Positions 9,076 through 19,330 of a stretch of DNA of 64,000 nt are shown in pieces. The notes below the pieces were generated by a model. That model was not told the DNA's origin. It searched no databases and worked only from the letters and a program-made list of their open reading frames with translations. The stretch comes from Hyphomonadaceae bacterium. Its GTDB lineage: Bacteria > Pseudomonadota > Alphaproteobacteria > Caulobacterales > Aquidulcibacteraceae. A program made the position numbers and the translations under genes. Within the stretch, counting starts at the first letter, position 1, and every line of letters starts with the position of its first letter. The stretch lies in NCBI GenBank assembly GCA_009773395.1, contig WRPI01000002.1, positions 505,867-569,866 of the forward strand, given 5' to 3'.

Positions 9076-9600
9076 ATGACTTTTTCAAAACCATTTATTA
9101 TTGGCGCAGCGATTGCCACACTTATCCAAAGCACTTGTTTCGCGCAAAATTATCATGGGCAGTTTGCGAGAAATGAAGTAAGCGCAGGTGTGTTTTTCCG
9201 ATATTCGCCTTCGATGCGCGGAATTCCCGCCGCCAATACGACTTATGGGCTTGGGGTTTATCAGTCTAACCCAATTGGTGATAATAATTTGCGCCCAACC
9301 AACATTGCCAGCCCGACCCAATTTGGCTTGGAATATCGATTGGACGATGCACATCGCGGCGCATGGTTGCGCGGCGCCTCACTCAACGCCAGCTCCGAAG
9401 TTCGGCTAAATGCGCAAACCCGTGAAGCCTATGGATTACGCAATAGTGAAGGTGGCGGCAATACATTATTGATTGTTGCGGGCGTGGTTGCGGTTGTCGC
9501 ATTGGCCGCCGCATTGGCAAGAGATTCAAGCCCTTTATATTGTAGTGGCAACACCATACCAAATCCAATTAGTGGGCGATGTGATCCGCTGGTTTTATAG
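9076..9600 (+). CDS. Unrecognised exported protein with a C-terminal hydrophobic segment
   Basis: 174 residues that I cannot assign to a family. A signal peptide ([12 protein letters not shown] to about FAQ) is followed by a moderately polar region, then a strongly hydrophobic stretch near residues 133-148 ([18 protein letters not shown]) and a short tail with two cysteines. An AAAGGA ribosome-binding site precedes the ATG. Its 3' end overlaps uvrA, on the opposite strand, by 6 bp. It could be an envelope protein anchored near its C-terminus; no function is claimed. Confidence 0.65.
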   Translation: MTFSKPFIIGAAIATLIQSTCFAQNYHGQFARNEVSAGVFFRYSPSMRGIPAANTTYGLGVYQSNPIGDNNLRPTNIASPTQFGLEYRLDDAHRGAWLRGASLNASSEVRLNAQTREAYGLRNSEGGGNTLLIVAGVVAVVALAAALARDSSPLYCSGNTIPNPISGRCDPLVL

Positions 9601-12474
9601 GGATAAAGGGCGATTTTTTCGCCGCTCAGCATGTTTCGCTAGTGTTTCTTGCAAATAATGGCCAGTATAACTTGCGGCAACTTTTGCCACATCCTCGGGC
9701 GTGCCTTGGGCGACGATTTTGCCGCCGCCATCGCCGCCTTCGGGGCCCAAATCAACTATCCAATCGGCAGTTTTAATTACATTAAGATTGTGTTCGATTA
9801 TAACGACAGTATTTCCGCCTTCGACCAATTCTTGCAAGACTTCCATCAATTTTCGCGTGTCTTCAAAGTGCAATCCCGTGGTAGGCTCATCAAGAATATA
9901 GAAAGTGCGGCCAGTTGAGCGTTTCGAAAGTTCTTTCGATAATTTCACCCGTTGCGCTTCGCCGCCAGAAAGTGTGGTCGCAGATTGCCCAATTTTGACA
10001 TAGCCAAGCCCAACCCGAAACAAAGTCTCCATTTTATCGCGGATTGATGGCACGGCAGAAAAGAAATCGCGACCTTCTTCAACTGTCATATCAAGGACTT
10101 CGGAAATAGATTTATTGCGGTATTTTACTTCCAAAGTTTCACGATTATAGCGGTGACCATTACAGGCATCGCACGTCACATAAACATCGGGCAAGAAGTG
10201 CATTTCGATTTTCTGAACCCCATCACCTTGGCAAGTTTCACAGCGCCCGCCTTTGACATTAAAGCTAAATCGCCCAGGGCCATAACCACGGGCTTTGGAT
10301 TCTGGCAATGCCGCATACCAATCCCTAATCGGGCCAAAAGCGCCAGTATAAGTCGCGGGGTTGGAGCGCGGTGTGCGCCCAATTGGGCTTTGATCAATAT
10401 CAATGACTTTATCAAGATGATGCAGCCCTTCAATGTCCTTAAAGGGCGCAGCAATATCGGATGAGCCATTAAGCCTGCGCGCCAAAACCTTGTATAAAGT
10501 TTCGACAATGAGCGTTGATTTACCGCCGCCCGAAACACCTGTGATGCAAGTCAAGGCAGCCAAAGGTATTTCGAGCGTGAGGTTCTTCAGATTATTGCCA
10601 CTTGCACCGCTTAGTTTCACCATGCGGGCTTTGTTTATTTTGCGGCGTTGTCTTGGTATCGGGATTTCGCGTTCACCGCGCAAATATTGGCCAGTTATGC
10701 TGGCTTTGCTGTTCTCAATATCAGTCGGCTTGCCTTGCGCCACGATTTCGCCGCCGTGAATACCCGCCATTGGCCCCATATCAATCACATGATCGGCGCT
10801 CATAATGGCTTCTTCATCATGCTCGACCACCAGCACGCTATTGCCCAAATCACGTAGCCCTTTCAGGCTTTCAAGCAGCCTAGTATTATCGCGCTGATGG
10901 AGGCCAATTGACGGCTCATCAAGCACATATAAAACGCCAGTAAGGCCAGAGCCGATTTGTGATGCCAAGCGTATGCGCTGGCTTTCACCGCCTGAAAGCG
11001 TCGCCGAACCTCGGTGCAATGTCAAATATTCCAAGCCGACATTGACCAAAAAGTTCAAACGCTCACGGATTTCTTTTAATACCCTTACGCCAATTTCCTT
11101 TTGACGCTCGCTCAAAATCCCGTCCAAATCCTGAAACCATTTGTGGGCATTGGATATCGAAAAACTGCCAGCTTCGGCGACATCAAGACCCGCGATTTTC
11201 ACCGCCAATGCTTCGGGCCGCAAGCGCTTTCCTTCGCACGAAGGGCAGGTTTGCGCGGATTGATATTTCGCTAAATCGTCGCGCACCCAATTGCTGTCGG
11301 TTTCACGATAACGGCGTTCAAGATTTGGCAAAACTCCTTCAAATATTTTGGTGGTTTCGTATTTGCGAGTTCCATCTTCATAAATAAATTGGATTTTCTC
11401 CTTGCCCGAACCATGGATAATCGCACTTTGCAAAGCTTCTGACAATTTATTCCACGGCGTTGTCACCAATTCATCAAAATGCTTGCAAAGCGCCAATAAG
11501 GTCTGAAAATATAAGGGTGAATTGCCTTTGGACCAAGGCGCAACCGCGCCGTCTTGCACTGATTTTTCGCGTTCCGGCACAATCAAGTCAATGTCGAATT
11601 TCAACTGCACACCAAGGCCATCGCACGTCGGGCAAGCACCATTGGGGTTGTTGAAAGAAAACAAACGCGGCTCAATTTCGCTTATGCTAAAGCCCGACAC
11701 TGGGCAGGCAAATTTTTGCGAGAACATTATGGGCGCGTGGGTGGTGTCTTTATCGGCAAATTCAACAATCGCAATACCATCGGCGAGGCGGCAAGCGGTT
11801 TCAAAACTACCCGCTAGTCTTTGTTCAATGCCTTCCTTGATGATTATCCTATCGACCACAATTTCAATGGTGTGCTTAAGCTTTTTATCGAGTTCAGGCG
11901 CGGCCTCAAGTTCATAGAAAACGCCGTCAATACGGGCGCGATTATAACCTTGCTTAATCCATGATTTTATTTCGGCGCGGTATTCACCTTTTCTATCGCG
12001 AATAATTGGCGCGAGTAAATAAAGCCGCGCGCCATCGCCGAGTGCCATGGTTCTATCGACCATTTGCGCAATGCTTTGGCTTTCAATCGGCAGGCCCGTG
12101 GTAGGCGAAAATGGCACGCCAATCCGCGCCCATAAAAGCCGCATATAATCATGGATTTCGGTAACAGTGCCGACAGTTGAGCGTGGATTTTTCGATGTGG
12201 TTTTTTGCTCAATTGAAATCGCGGGGGAGAGGCCTTCAATCGCGTCAACATCGGGCTTTTGCATCATTTCAAGAAATTGCCGCGCATAGGCCGAAAGGCT
12301 CTCAACATAGCGCCTTTGGCCCTCGGCATAAATTGTATCAAACGCCAGCGAGCTTTTACCCGAACCCGACATTCCGGTAAGCACAACCAATTGGCCGCGC
12401 GGTATTTCGACCGTGATGTTTTTCAAATTATGCTCACGGGCGCCACGCACGCGAATGATGTTAGATTCCGTCAT
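9595..12474 (-). CDS. uvrA: Excinuclease ABC subunit A
   Basis: DNA damage-recognition ATPase of nucleotide excision repair, acting with UvrB and UvrC. The 959 residues are normal length. It has two ABC modules with Walker A motifs GMSGSGKSS and GVSGGGKST, signatures SGGESQRI and SGGEAQRV, and zinc-binding cysteine sets CPTC and CETC...CDAC. The ATG at 12474 ([12 protein letters not shown]) fits the family start better than the upstream extension. A LexA-type box lies inside its promoter, so SOS control is expected. It is divergent from ssb, a conserved proteobacterial arrangement. Confidence 0.98.
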   Translation of the reverse strand: MTESNIIRVRGAREHNLKNITVEIPRGQLVVLTGMSGSGKSSLAFDTIYAEGQRRYVESLSAYARQFLEMMQKPDVDAIEGLSPAISIEQKTTSKNPRSTVGTVTEIHDYMRLLWARIGVPFSPTTGLPIESQSIAQMVDRTMALGDGARLYLLAPIIRDRKGEYRAEIKSWIKQGYNRARIDGVFYELEAAPELDKKLKHTIEIVVDRIIIKEGIEQRLAGSFETACRLADGIAIVEFADKDTTHAPIMFSQKFACPVSGFSISEIEPRLFSFNNPNGACPTCDGLGVQLKFDIDLIVPEREKSVQDGAVAPWSKGNSPLYFQTLLALCKHFDELVTTPWNKLSEALQSAIIHGSGKEKIQFIYEDGTRKYETTKIFEGVLPNLERRYRETDSNWVRDDLAKYQSAQTCPSCEGKRLRPEALAVKIAGLDVAEAGSFSISNAHKWFQDLDGILSERQKEIGVRVLKEIRERLNFLVNVGLEYLTLHRGSATLSGGESQRIRLASQIGSGLTGVLYVLDEPSIGLHQRDNTRLLESLKGLRDLGNSVLVVEHDEEAIMSADHVIDMGPMAGIHGGEIVAQGKPTDIENSKASITGQYLRGEREIPIPRQRRKINKARMVKLSGASGNNLKNLTLEIPLAALTCITGVSGGGKSTLIVETLYKVLARRLNGSSDIAAPFKDIEGLHHLDKVIDIDQSPIGRTPRSNPATYTGAFGPIRDWYAALPESKARGYGPGRFSFNVKGGRCETCQGDGVQKIEMHFLPDVYVTCDACNGHRYNRETLEVKYRNKSISEVLDMTVEEGRDFFSAVPSIRDKMETLFRVGLGYVKIGQSATTLSGGEAQRVKLSKELSKRSTGRTFYILDEPTTGLHFEDTRKLMEVLQELVEGGNTVVIIEHNLNVIKTADWIVDLGPEGGDGGGKIVAQGTPEDVAKVAASYTGHYLQETLAKHAERRKNRPLSL

Positions 12475-12528
12475 TTTCGCTCTTATATATTTTTTCGGTT
12501 TTATTTTTCGATTCTCTTGACAAGTGCA

Positions 12529-12557
12529 AATATTAGAACATAATGTGAACAAAGCAA
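12529..12557 (-). promoter_or_regulatory. Putative uvrA promoter TTGCTT-N17-AATATT
   Basis: On the minus strand TTGCTT (12552-12557) and AATATT (12529-12534) are 17 bp apart, about 55 bp before the uvrA ATG. The spacer contains the LexA-type direct repeat, so repressor binding would cover the polymerase site. Confidence 0.5.
12536..12550 (-). promoter_or_regulatory. LexA (SOS) box GTTC-N7-GTTC
   Basis: The plus strand reads GAAC-ATAATGT-GAAC, which on the minus strand is GTTC-N7-GTTC, an exact match to the alphaproteobacterial LexA direct repeat. It lies between divergent uvrA and ssb, where SOS operators are known in other proteobacteria, and may control both genes. Confidence 0.8.
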
Positions 12558-12666
12558 GCGGGATTGTTTTGTGCATTCACTTGCTTCGCACTATTGCAGC
12601 TTGGTGTGAAGTGATTATACATAGAAAATTGATTTGTCCAATTGAGACTAGTTGAGGATTAAGATT

Positions 12667-13125
12667 ATGGCAGGCAGCGTAAATAAAGTTATATTATTGG
12701 GCAATTTGGGGCGCGATCCTGAAATAAAATCGTTTCAAAGCGGTGATAAAATCGCCAATTTTTCAATTGCGACGTCGGAATCATGGCGCGATAAAGCAAC
12801 CGGTGAGCGTAAAGAAAAAACCGAATGGCACAATATTGTGGTTCGCAACGATAATATTGTAAAAGTGGTCGAAAATTATCTCCATAAAGGCTCCAAAGTT
12901 TATGTCGAAGGCAGTTTGCAAACCCGCAAATGGCAGGATGCAAATGGCAATGATAAATATACTACCGAAGTGGTAATCGGCCGCTTTAATGGGCAATTGA
13001 CATTGCTTGATGGCCGCGGCGCTGGCGGCGGTGGCGACGACAGCTTTGGCGGCGGTGAGCCACGCAAAATGAGCGGCGAAAAACAATCATTTGCGGCTGA
13101 TTTGGATGATGATGTGCCGTTTTAG
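12667..13125 (+). CDS. ssb: Single-stranded DNA-binding protein
   Basis: 152 residues. An OB-fold covers residues 1-110 ([20 protein letters not shown] start, [13 protein letters not shown] near the end of the domain). A glycine-rich linker and the acidic tip DLDDDVPF follow; the tip recruits replication and repair partners. The ATG at 12667 gives the canonical N-terminus. It is divergent from uvrA across a shared regulatory region with an SOS box. A GFA-family gene follows 11 bp later and could be read through. Confidence 0.97.
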   Translation: MAGSVNKVILLGNLGRDPEIKSFQSGDKIANFSIATSESWRDKATGERKEKTEWHNIVVRNDNIVKVVENYLHKGSKVYVEGSLQTRKWQDANGNDKYTTEVVIGRFNGQLTLLDGRGAGGGGDDSFGGGEPRKMSGEKQSFAADLDDDVPF

Positions 13126-13136
13126 GGGCTTCGTGC

Positions 13137-13517
13137 GTGCATAAAGGTTCTTGTCATTGCGGCGCGGTGCGATTTGAAGCTGATTTGCAAACGCCGATAG
13201 AGGTGCAAACATGCACTTGCTCGATTTGTGAGAAAACCGGCTTTATTCACATAATCGTGCCCAATTCGAAATTCCGCATCTCTCAAGGCCAAGGCAATCT
13301 GACGGAATACACATTCAATACTGGCATCGCGAAACATCTATTTTGCAAGACCTGCGGTGTGAAAGCGTTTTATCGTCCGCGTTCCAACCCCGATGGTTGG
13401 TCGATTAATGCGCGTTGCCTTGATGGTTATCCGAACTTACCACTGAAATGGATTGCGCCATTTGACGGCAAAGATTGGGAAAACCAACCCTCGATTGCGC
13501 ATAAAAGCGTGGAATAA
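13137..13517 (+). CDS. GFA / CENP-V family zinc protein
   Basis: 126 residues of the glutathione-dependent formaldehyde-activating (GFA) fold. Zinc cysteines are Cys6 and Cys8 (CHCGAVRF), Cys26, Cys28 and Cys31 (CTCSIC) and Cys70 and Cys73 (FCKTCG). It starts with GTG at 13137, 11 bp after ssb. Members are annotated as S-hydroxymethylglutathione synthase-like or as proteins of unknown function; the specific activity cannot be inferred. Confidence 0.8.
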   Translation: MHKGSCHCGAVRFEADLQTPIEVQTCTCSICEKTGFIHIIVPNSKFRISQGQGNLTEYTFNTGIAKHLFCKTCGVKAFYRPRSNPDGWSINARCLDGYPNLPLKWIAPFDGKDWENQPSIAHKSVE

Positions 13518-13523
13518 AACCAT

Positions 13524-13542
13524 AATGTCAAAGATTGACATT
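13524..13542. promoter_or_regulatory. Possible ParD operator palindrome
   Basis: AATGTCA-AAGAT-TGACATT is a perfect 7-bp inverted repeat 48 bp before the antitoxin ATG. ParDE modules usually repress themselves through such palindromes. The role here is inferred from position only. Confidence 0.4.
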
Positions 13543-13590
13543 TTCACTCGTTTATTTCATTGATTGCCAGTATTTTTGAAGGGCAAAACC

Positions 13591-13854
13591 ATGAGCACCA
13601 ATATTTCCCTAACCCCAGAACTCGAAAAATATGCCAAAAGTAAAGTCGAAGAAGGGCTTTACAATAGCGTGAGTGAATTAATGCGCGAAGCATTACGTAT
13701 GCATCGCCGCGCAGAAGCAGAGCATTTGCAATATATGCGCGCAGAATTGGCAATCGCTGAGGCGCAAATAGCGAGGGGCGAGATTGAACCGTTCGATATC
13801 GAAGATATAATTGCTGAGGCCAAAGCCGAATATAGAATCAGAAATGACCGCTAG
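13591..13854 (+). CDS. parD: ParD-family antitoxin
   Basis: 87-residue ribbon-helix-helix antitoxin. MSTNISLTPELEKYAKSKVE and the YNSVSELMREALRM segment match the ParD DNA-binding domain, and the acidic C-terminus (EPFDIEDIIAEAKAEY) would wrap the toxin. The ATG at 13591 is the natural start. It overlaps the toxin gene by 11 bp, typical of coupled type II toxin-antitoxin pairs. Confidence 0.88.
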   Translation: MSTNISLTPELEKYAKSKVEEGLYNSVSELMREALRMHRRAEAEHLQYMRAELAIAEAQIARGEIEPFDIEDIIAEAKAEYRIRNDR

Positions 13855-14149
13855 AAATTATACAATTCAAAACTCCTCGTTAGCGCGCAAACATTTCAAA
13901 GAAATATTCAATTATTCGTGCGACAATTGGGGTGAAAAAACCGCCGAAAACTACATGCGCTCACTTGTTTCAGGCATTGCGGCAGTTGCGACAGGCCACG
14001 AGCCACCGCGCATCAATCCAGAAATCAGTGACAAATATCCATATATTTTGGTCAAAAATCACAATATTTTCCTTGAATTTAGTGGAGACGTTTTAATCGT
14101 AGTTGCCGTTTTACACACCGCGATGAATGCCAATGAACGATTGCCCTAA
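13844..14149 (+). CDS. parE: ParE-family toxin (RelE/ParE superfamily)
   Basis: 101 residues of the RelE/ParE fold (RKHFKEIFNYSCDNWGEKTAENYMRSL start region; PYILVKNHNIFLEF and VVAVLHTAMN near the end). ParE toxins poison DNA gyrase, and gyrA follows immediately downstream, but that adjacency may be chance. Residues 1-10 include the overlap with parD. It looks intact. Confidence 0.82.
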   Translation: MTARNYTIQNSSLARKHFKEIFNYSCDNWGEKTAENYMRSLVSGIAAVATGHEPPRINPEISDKYPYILVKNHNIFLEFSGDVLIVVAVLHTAMNANERLP

Positions 14150-14257
14150 TAACACCAAAAAATTGGCTTATATTGTGCAATCCTGATAGGATATTATTTC
14201 CAAAAAACAAATACTCGATTCGCACCAAAAGTGTTGGGAAGCCAAAGGTAAAACATC

Positions 14258-17047
14258 TTGTCAGACGATAATGAAGAAAATAATATTGAAACTGAAACTG
14301 AAGACAATGGTGCAAATCCACCACCGACCACAAGCAGTTTAAATGCCTCTGGCGGACAAGGCATAAGCCCGATTGCGATTGAGGACGAACTAAAATCTTC
14401 CTATCTTGATTACGCCATGAGCGTGATTGTTTCGCGCGCACTTCCCGATGCGCGTGACGGCTTAAAACCAGTTCACCGCCGCATTTTATACGGCATGTAT
14501 GCGTCTGGTTTTACGCCTGACAAGAAATACCTGAAATCCGCGCAAACCGTCGGCGAAGTCATGGGTAAATATCACCCGCATGGCGATAGCGCGATTTACG
14601 ACGCTTTGGTGCGTATGGCGCAGCCATTTTCAATGTCTTTGCCACTGATTGATGGGCAAGGAAATTTCGGCAGCGTTGATGGCGATCCACCAGCGGCAAT
14701 GCGCTATACCGAATCGAAGCTCGCGAAAGCGGCAATGCCTTTGCTCGATGATTTGAACGAAGGCACAGTCGAGTTTCAAGATAATTATGACGGTTCGCAA
14801 TCTGAACCCATGGTTTTACCAGCAAAATATCCCAATTTGTTGGTCAATGGCGCGGGCGGCATTGCGGTTGGCATGGCGACCAATATCCCGCCGCATAATT
14901 TGGGCGAAGTTTGTAATGCGGCCTTGGCAATGTTGGATAACCCGCAATTAAGCGATGTTGAATTATTGGAAATTATGCCTGGCCCAGATTTCCCAACTGG
15001 TGCGCAAATTGTCGGCCGTTCGGGCTCACGAAATGCGCTTTTGACGGGCCGCGGTTCAATAATAATGCGCGCAACATCGCATGTTGAGAGGTTCAAAGGT
15101 GAGCGTGAAGCGATAATCGTCACCGAAATCCCATTCCAAGTGAATAAAGCGGCGATGATTAAGAATATTTCTGAATTGGTGCGCGAAAAGCGGATCGAAG
15201 GGATTTCGGCGCTGCGCGATGAAAGCAACCGCGTGGGTATGCGCGTGGTTATTGAAATCAAGCGCGATTCTTCGCCCGATGTAGTATTAAACCAGCTCTA
15301 CAAATATACGCCCATGCAAACGCCATTTAGCGCGAATATGCTCGCGCTTGTCGATCGGCGTCCGATTCAAATGACCGCGCGCGCAATGCTTGAAGTATTC
15401 CTGCGTTTCCGTGAAAAAGTAATCACCAACCGCACCCGCCACCGCCTTACCAAAGCCCGCGATAGGGGCCATGATTTAGTTGGCCTTGCGATTGCGGTTG
15501 CCAATATTGACGAAGTCGTGCGCCTTATTCGCGCGGCACCAGACCCGGCGTCTGCGCGCGAAGCCCTTACTTCGCGTGATTGGCCCGCCAAGGATTTGGC
15601 ACCACTCATTGCGCTGATTGCCGATCCTCGTTCCAAGCTTTCTGATGAAAATACGGTTCGCTTGTCGGAAGACCAAGCCCGCGCGATTTTGGATTTGCGC
15701 TTGCAACGCCTAACTGGTTTGGGGCGCGAAGAACTCACCAATGAAACCAACACATTGGCAGAGCGGATAAAGGATTTATTGGATATTTTGGGATCGCGCT
15801 CACGGGTTATCGAAATTGTCCGCAATGAATTGATAACCGTTCGTGATAATTTTGCGGTTCCACGTCGTTCAATTTTCATCGAGGCCGATTTGGATTTAGA
15901 TGACGAAGCCTTCATCGAGCGTGAAGATATGGTGGTCACGCTTTCGCACGGGGGCTATATAAAACGCACACCGCTTTCAATGTATCGCACCCAAAACCGT
16001 GGTGGTCGTGGTCGCAGTGGCATGGATACCAAAGACGAAGATTGGGTTGTTGGATTATTTTCGGCATCAACCCATGCGCCGATTTTGTTCTTCACCAATA
16101 TGGGCCTGGTTTACCGCGAAAAAGTCTGGCGGCTGCCGCAAGGTGATCCGCGCACAAAGGGCCGCTCGGTTGCCAATATTTTGGCATTTGACAAGTCCGA
16201 GCGCATTTCATCTGTTCTCGCTTTGCCCGAAGATGAAGCGAGCTGGGCGGATTTGGAATTGATGTTCGCCACCAAAAAAGGGACCGTGCGGCGCAATAGC
16301 TTGACCGACTTCCAGCGCATTTCGCGCGGTGGCAAAATCGCGATGAAATTGGAAAATGAAGACGACCAAATCGTCAATGTTGCAATTTGCAGCAAGCATG
16401 ATGATGTGCTGCTTACTACTTCATTGGGGCAATGTATTCGCTTTAGAAGCACTGATGTGCGGGTGTTTAAGGGCCGCGATTCAACCGGGGTGCGCGGTAT
16501 CAATTTGACTGAAGGTGATGAAGTCATATCAATGACAATTCTTAATAATGTCGAAGCAACCAGCGCCGAACGTGCCGATTATATTCGAAAAAGCCGCGCC
16601 GAACGCGGTGAATTGGCTGCGGACGCGGAGGCTTCAGACGAAGCGATTGAAGCCGATGAAATGGTGGAAACCGCCGAAGGCGCAATATCGCTAGAGCGTT
16701 ATGAGACACTAAAATCAGGTGAACAAATGATTATGGCGGTCACGGATGATGGTTTTGGCAAGCGCGCTTCATCATACGAATATCGCTTAACTGGCCGTGG
16801 CGGGAAGGGGATTACCGCCCATAAATTGACGCGCAAAAACACTCGCCTGGCGGCTTGTTTTGTGGTTGAACCTAGCGATCAATTGATGATGGTAACGGAT
16901 GGGGGACAATTGATTCGCACCAAAGTCGATCAAATCCGCATAGCCGGCCGCGCAACCCAAGGCGTAACTTTGATCAAAGTCGCCGATGAGGAAAAAGTCG
17001 TGTCGGTTGAGCGATTGAGCGATAGCGAGGGTGATGAAGAAGAATAG
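14258..17047 (+). CDS. gyrA: DNA gyrase subunit A
   Basis: Introduces negative supercoils; the A subunit cuts and rejoins DNA. 929 residues. The catalytic Tyr is Tyr150 (AAMRYTESK). The quinolone pocket reads [10 protein letters not shown], with Ser111 and Asp115 (E. coli Ser83 and Asp87), the susceptible residues. The GyrA box is present as QNRGGRG. The start is TTG at 14258 after AAAGG; no in-frame ATG lies near, and the N-terminus carries about 28 extra acidic/polar residues. The C-terminal domain has an acidic insertion around residues 780-815. Confidence 0.97.
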   Translation: MSDDNEENNIETETEDNGANPPPTTSSLNASGGQGISPIAIEDELKSSYLDYAMSVIVSRALPDARDGLKPVHRRILYGMYASGFTPDKKYLKSAQTVGEVMGKYHPHGDSAIYDALVRMAQPFSMSLPLIDGQGNFGSVDGDPPAAMRYTESKLAKAAMPLLDDLNEGTVEFQDNYDGSQSEPMVLPAKYPNLLVNGAGGIAVGMATNIPPHNLGEVCNAALAMLDNPQLSDVELLEIMPGPDFPTGAQIVGRSGSRNALLTGRGSIIMRATSHVERFKGEREAIIVTEIPFQVNKAAMIKNISELVREKRIEGISALRDESNRVGMRVVIEIKRDSSPDVVLNQLYKYTPMQTPFSANMLALVDRRPIQMTARAMLEVFLRFREKVITNRTRHRLTKARDRGHDLVGLAIAVANIDEVVRLIRAAPDPASAREALTSRDWPAKDLAPLIALIADPRSKLSDENTVRLSEDQARAILDLRLQRLTGLGREELTNETNTLAERIKDLLDILGSRSRVIEIVRNELITVRDNFAVPRRSIFIEADLDLDDEAFIEREDMVVTLSHGGYIKRTPLSMYRTQNRGGRGRSGMDTKDEDWVVGLFSASTHAPILFFTNMGLVYREKVWRLPQGDPRTKGRSVANILAFDKSERISSVLALPEDEASWADLELMFATKKGTVRRNSLTDFQRISRGGKIAMKLENEDDQIVNVAICSKHDDVLLTTSLGQCIRFRSTDVRVFKGRDSTGVRGINLTEGDEVISMTILNNVEATSAERADYIRKSRAERGELAADAEASDEAIEADEMVETAEGAISLERYETLKSGEQMIMAVTDDGFGKRASSYEYRLTGRGGKGITAHKLTRKNTRLAACFVVEPSDQLMMVTDGGQLIRTKVDQIRIAGRATQGVTLIKVADEEKVVSVERLSDSEGDEEE

Positions 17048-17092
17048 CAGAATCTGAAATGTTTTAGGGACTTCGTAGAAATCGTTTTTGCA

Positions 17093-17188
17093 ATTGTCAT
17101 CCCCGAAAAATCAAAGATTTTGTCGGGGATCTCGCAGTAATTTCAACAAGATCCCCGACATTTTCCGTGAAAATTCGGGGATGACAAT
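17093..17188. repeat. Nested palindromic repeat (cruciform-like) after gyrA
   Basis: A 96-bp element between convergent gyrA and the monooxygenase gene. The outer 15-bp arms are a perfect inverted repeat (17093-17107 and 17174-17188). An inner 11-bp pair (17122-17132 and 17149-17159) is also perfect. Each half folds separately through CCCCGA/TCGGGG, so the whole can form a junction of hairpins. This looks like a dispersed REP-type element and could also slow converging transcription. Confidence 0.7.
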
Positions 17189-17215
17189 GTTTGGTGAAAG
17201 TTACCTCACCGATAA

Positions 17216-18670
17216 TCACTTTCGCCCACCATACTCAATCACCCCATCATCAATCGGCATTTTCAGAAAAATATTCTTATCGACCTTGTAATCCTGGTTG
17301 ATTGTCCAAGGAAAATTCGCGGTTTGTTTGGGCAGTTTATCTATCGAACGAGTGATATAGCCCGAGGAAAAATTGAACATTGGCACTGGTGTAATGCTAT
17401 TTACGTCAAGTTTTGGAGTGCCGGATTTTGCGCCTTTGGCTTCTATTTCATCAATGAATCTTATGAAATATCTTGCAACCAAATCCGCTTTTAATGTCCA
17501 TGAGGCCATTAAATATCCGAAAACAAAAGCAAAATTCGGCACATTTGAAAACATCGCGCCTTTGTAAATAATGCATTTGCTAATATCGACATTTTGCCCA
17601 TCAATTGACATCGCAAATTTTGGGCCTGCAATCAAATTAAGGCCGGTTGCTTTTATGATTATGTCGGTATCAATTTTTTCGCCGCTTTCCAATTCAATCG
17701 CGTCCTCGGATATTTGCTTGATATTGCCCGTAACAACTTCAACATTGCCGCCTTTCACTGCGTCAAAAAAATCGCCATCTGGCGCGGCACATACTCTTTG
17801 ATCCCAAACATTATAGTTTGGAGTAAAATGGCGCATATCAAAACCTTCTGGCAAATCACGTTTCATTAAATCCATAAGCCGTTTTCGTGCTTCTTCGGGA
17901 TGCTTAAGGACATGATTATTCATCAAACGGCTCATGAAAGTGAATTTTAGGCGCGCGGCTTCATATGCCAATTTCGGCGGCAATATGCGCTTCATTAAAT
18001 TGGCGAACCAATCGCGCTTTGGGCGATTAAAAACATATGATGGTGAGCGTTGCAGCATCGTCACCGAAGCCGCAGTTTTCGCCATTGTCGGAATGACAGT
18101 TAAAGCAGTCGCGCCCGAGCCAATAACCACGACTTTCTTATTAGCATAATCCAAGTTTTCTGGCCAAAATTGCGCATGGAATAATTGGCCGCAAAACTTG
18201 GTTTCACCATTTATTTCAGGGTCAAATGGTTTTTCATAGTCATAATAACCAGTGCCCATGTAAAGAAATCGCGCGCGGATTTTTTCCATTTTGCCGCCAT
18301 TATTATTGAATTCAACTTCCCAAAAGTGTTCAGCACTATTCCAATTTGCGGAAGAAACTTTGTGGCGAAGGCGGATTTTGCTTTCAAGGTCAAATTCGTC
18401 AATGGTTTCGTGCAAATAATCCATAATTTTATCGCCCGAAGCAATCGCATCATCATCGCGCCACGGCTTGAAAGCAAACCCCAATGTGAACATTTCTGAA
18501 TCCGAGCGAATACCCGGGTAGCGAAATAAATCCCAAGTCCCGCCTACGCTATCCCGCGCTTCAAAAATTTCAAAGCCACGATTTGGCGCAAGTTTTTGCA
18601 GCCAACACGCCAAACTAAGGCCCGATATGCCAGCACCCACAATCAGAACTTCAACATCTATTTTCGCCAC
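17216..18670 (-). CDS. Flavin-containing (Baeyer-Villiger type) monooxygenase
   Basis: About 484 residues. An FAD-binding Rossmann motif GAGISGLS lies at the N-terminus, and an NADPH-binding GSGATAL follows near residue 190. The Baeyer-Villiger signature FxGxxxHxxxW is present as FCGQLFHAQFW. Members oxidise ketones or heteroatoms using NADPH and oxygen. The substrate is unknown. GTG at 18670 is preferred because GGGGGA lies 6 bp upstream; ATGs at 18676 and 18694 are also in frame but poorly spaced. It stands alone, convergent with gyrA. Confidence 0.85.
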   Translation of the reverse strand: MAKIDVEVLIVGAGISGLSLACWLQKLAPNRGFEIFEARDSVGGTWDLFRYPGIRSDSEMFTLGFAFKPWRDDDAIASGDKIMDYLHETIDEFDLESKIRLRHKVSSANWNSAEHFWEVEFNNNGGKMEKIRARFLYMGTGYYDYEKPFDPEINGETKFCGQLFHAQFWPENLDYANKKVVVIGSGATALTVIPTMAKTAASVTMLQRSPSYVFNRPKRDWFANLMKRILPPKLAYEAARLKFTFMSRLMNNHVLKHPEEARKRLMDLMKRDLPEGFDMRHFTPNYNVWDQRVCAAPDGDFFDAVKGGNVEVVTGNIKQISEDAIELESGEKIDTDIIIKATGLNLIAGPKFAMSIDGQNVDISKCIIYKGAMFSNVPNFAFVFGYLMASWTLKADLVARYFIRFIDEIEAKGAKSGTPKLDVNSITPVPMFNFSSGYITRSIDKLPKQTANFPWTINQDYKVDKNIFLKMPIDDGVIEYGGRK

Positions 18671-18814
18671 AATCATTCCCCCAATTCTGCGCATTGACTA
18701 TTCTTGTAATTTTCCAAAAGGTCAAATGGTCATTTCGGCGCAGCAATTGAAGTGCGATTAATTTTCATCTATAGTCAGGTCATTACCGCTATCTTTGGCT
18801 TTGTGGAGAAGTTT

Positions 18815-19330
18815 ATGACCTTGAAAACCACCCCTTCACAACGCATTGGCCTTTACCCCGGAACATTTGACCCAATTACCAAAGGCCATATTGATATTAT
18901 CCGCCGTGCAGTAAAATTATTCGATGTTTTGATAATCGGGGTGGCAATCAATGAAGACAAAGGCCCACTTTTTTCATTAGCGGAGCGAGTGGCAATGGTC
19001 GAAGCCGAAATGGCGCATATTGAATGCGCCGCAATAATTCGCGTGGTTCCAATGGACGGCTTATTGATGAAATTTGCCGAAGACCATGGCGCACAATGCA
19101 TTGTCCGTGGCCTGCGGGCGGTTGCCGATTTTGAATATGAATTCCAAATGGTTGCGATGAACCAAAAATTAAATAGCGAAATCGAAACTGTGTTTTTTAT
19201 GGCCGCGCCCCATTATCAAGCAATCGCTTCACGTCTGGTTAAGGAAATATGTCGTTTAGGTGGTGAAGTAAAAGATTTTGTGCCTGCGGACGTTAAAACC
19301 GCGCTTTTGGAGAAATTACGTGCGAAGTGA
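18815..19330 (+). CDS. coaD: Phosphopantetheine adenylyltransferase
   Basis: Transfers AMP to 4'-phosphopantetheine in coenzyme A synthesis. 171 residues. The nucleotidyltransferase signature GTFDPITKGHIDII gives the T-x-G-H motif. GLRAVADFEYEFQMVAMN and the late SRLVKEI segment are typical. The ATG at 18815 follows GGAGAAG. The last 11 bp overlap the next gene, a cyclophilin lipoprotein. It is the first gene of a conserved coaD-ppi-ppi-queA-tgt run. Confidence 0.95.
   Translation: MTLKTTPSQRIGLYPGTFDPITKGHIDIIRRAVKLFDVLIIGVAINEDKGPLFSLAERVAMVEAEMAHIECAAIIRVVPMDGLLMKFAEDHGAQCIVRGLRAVADFEYEFQMVAMNQKLNSEIETVFFMAAPHYQAIASRLVKEICRLGGEVKDFVPADVKTALLEKLRAK

Noticed and set aside
14540..14660. Quinolone-resistance mutation in GyrA
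   Set aside because: The pocket has Ser111 and Asp115, the usual susceptible residues.
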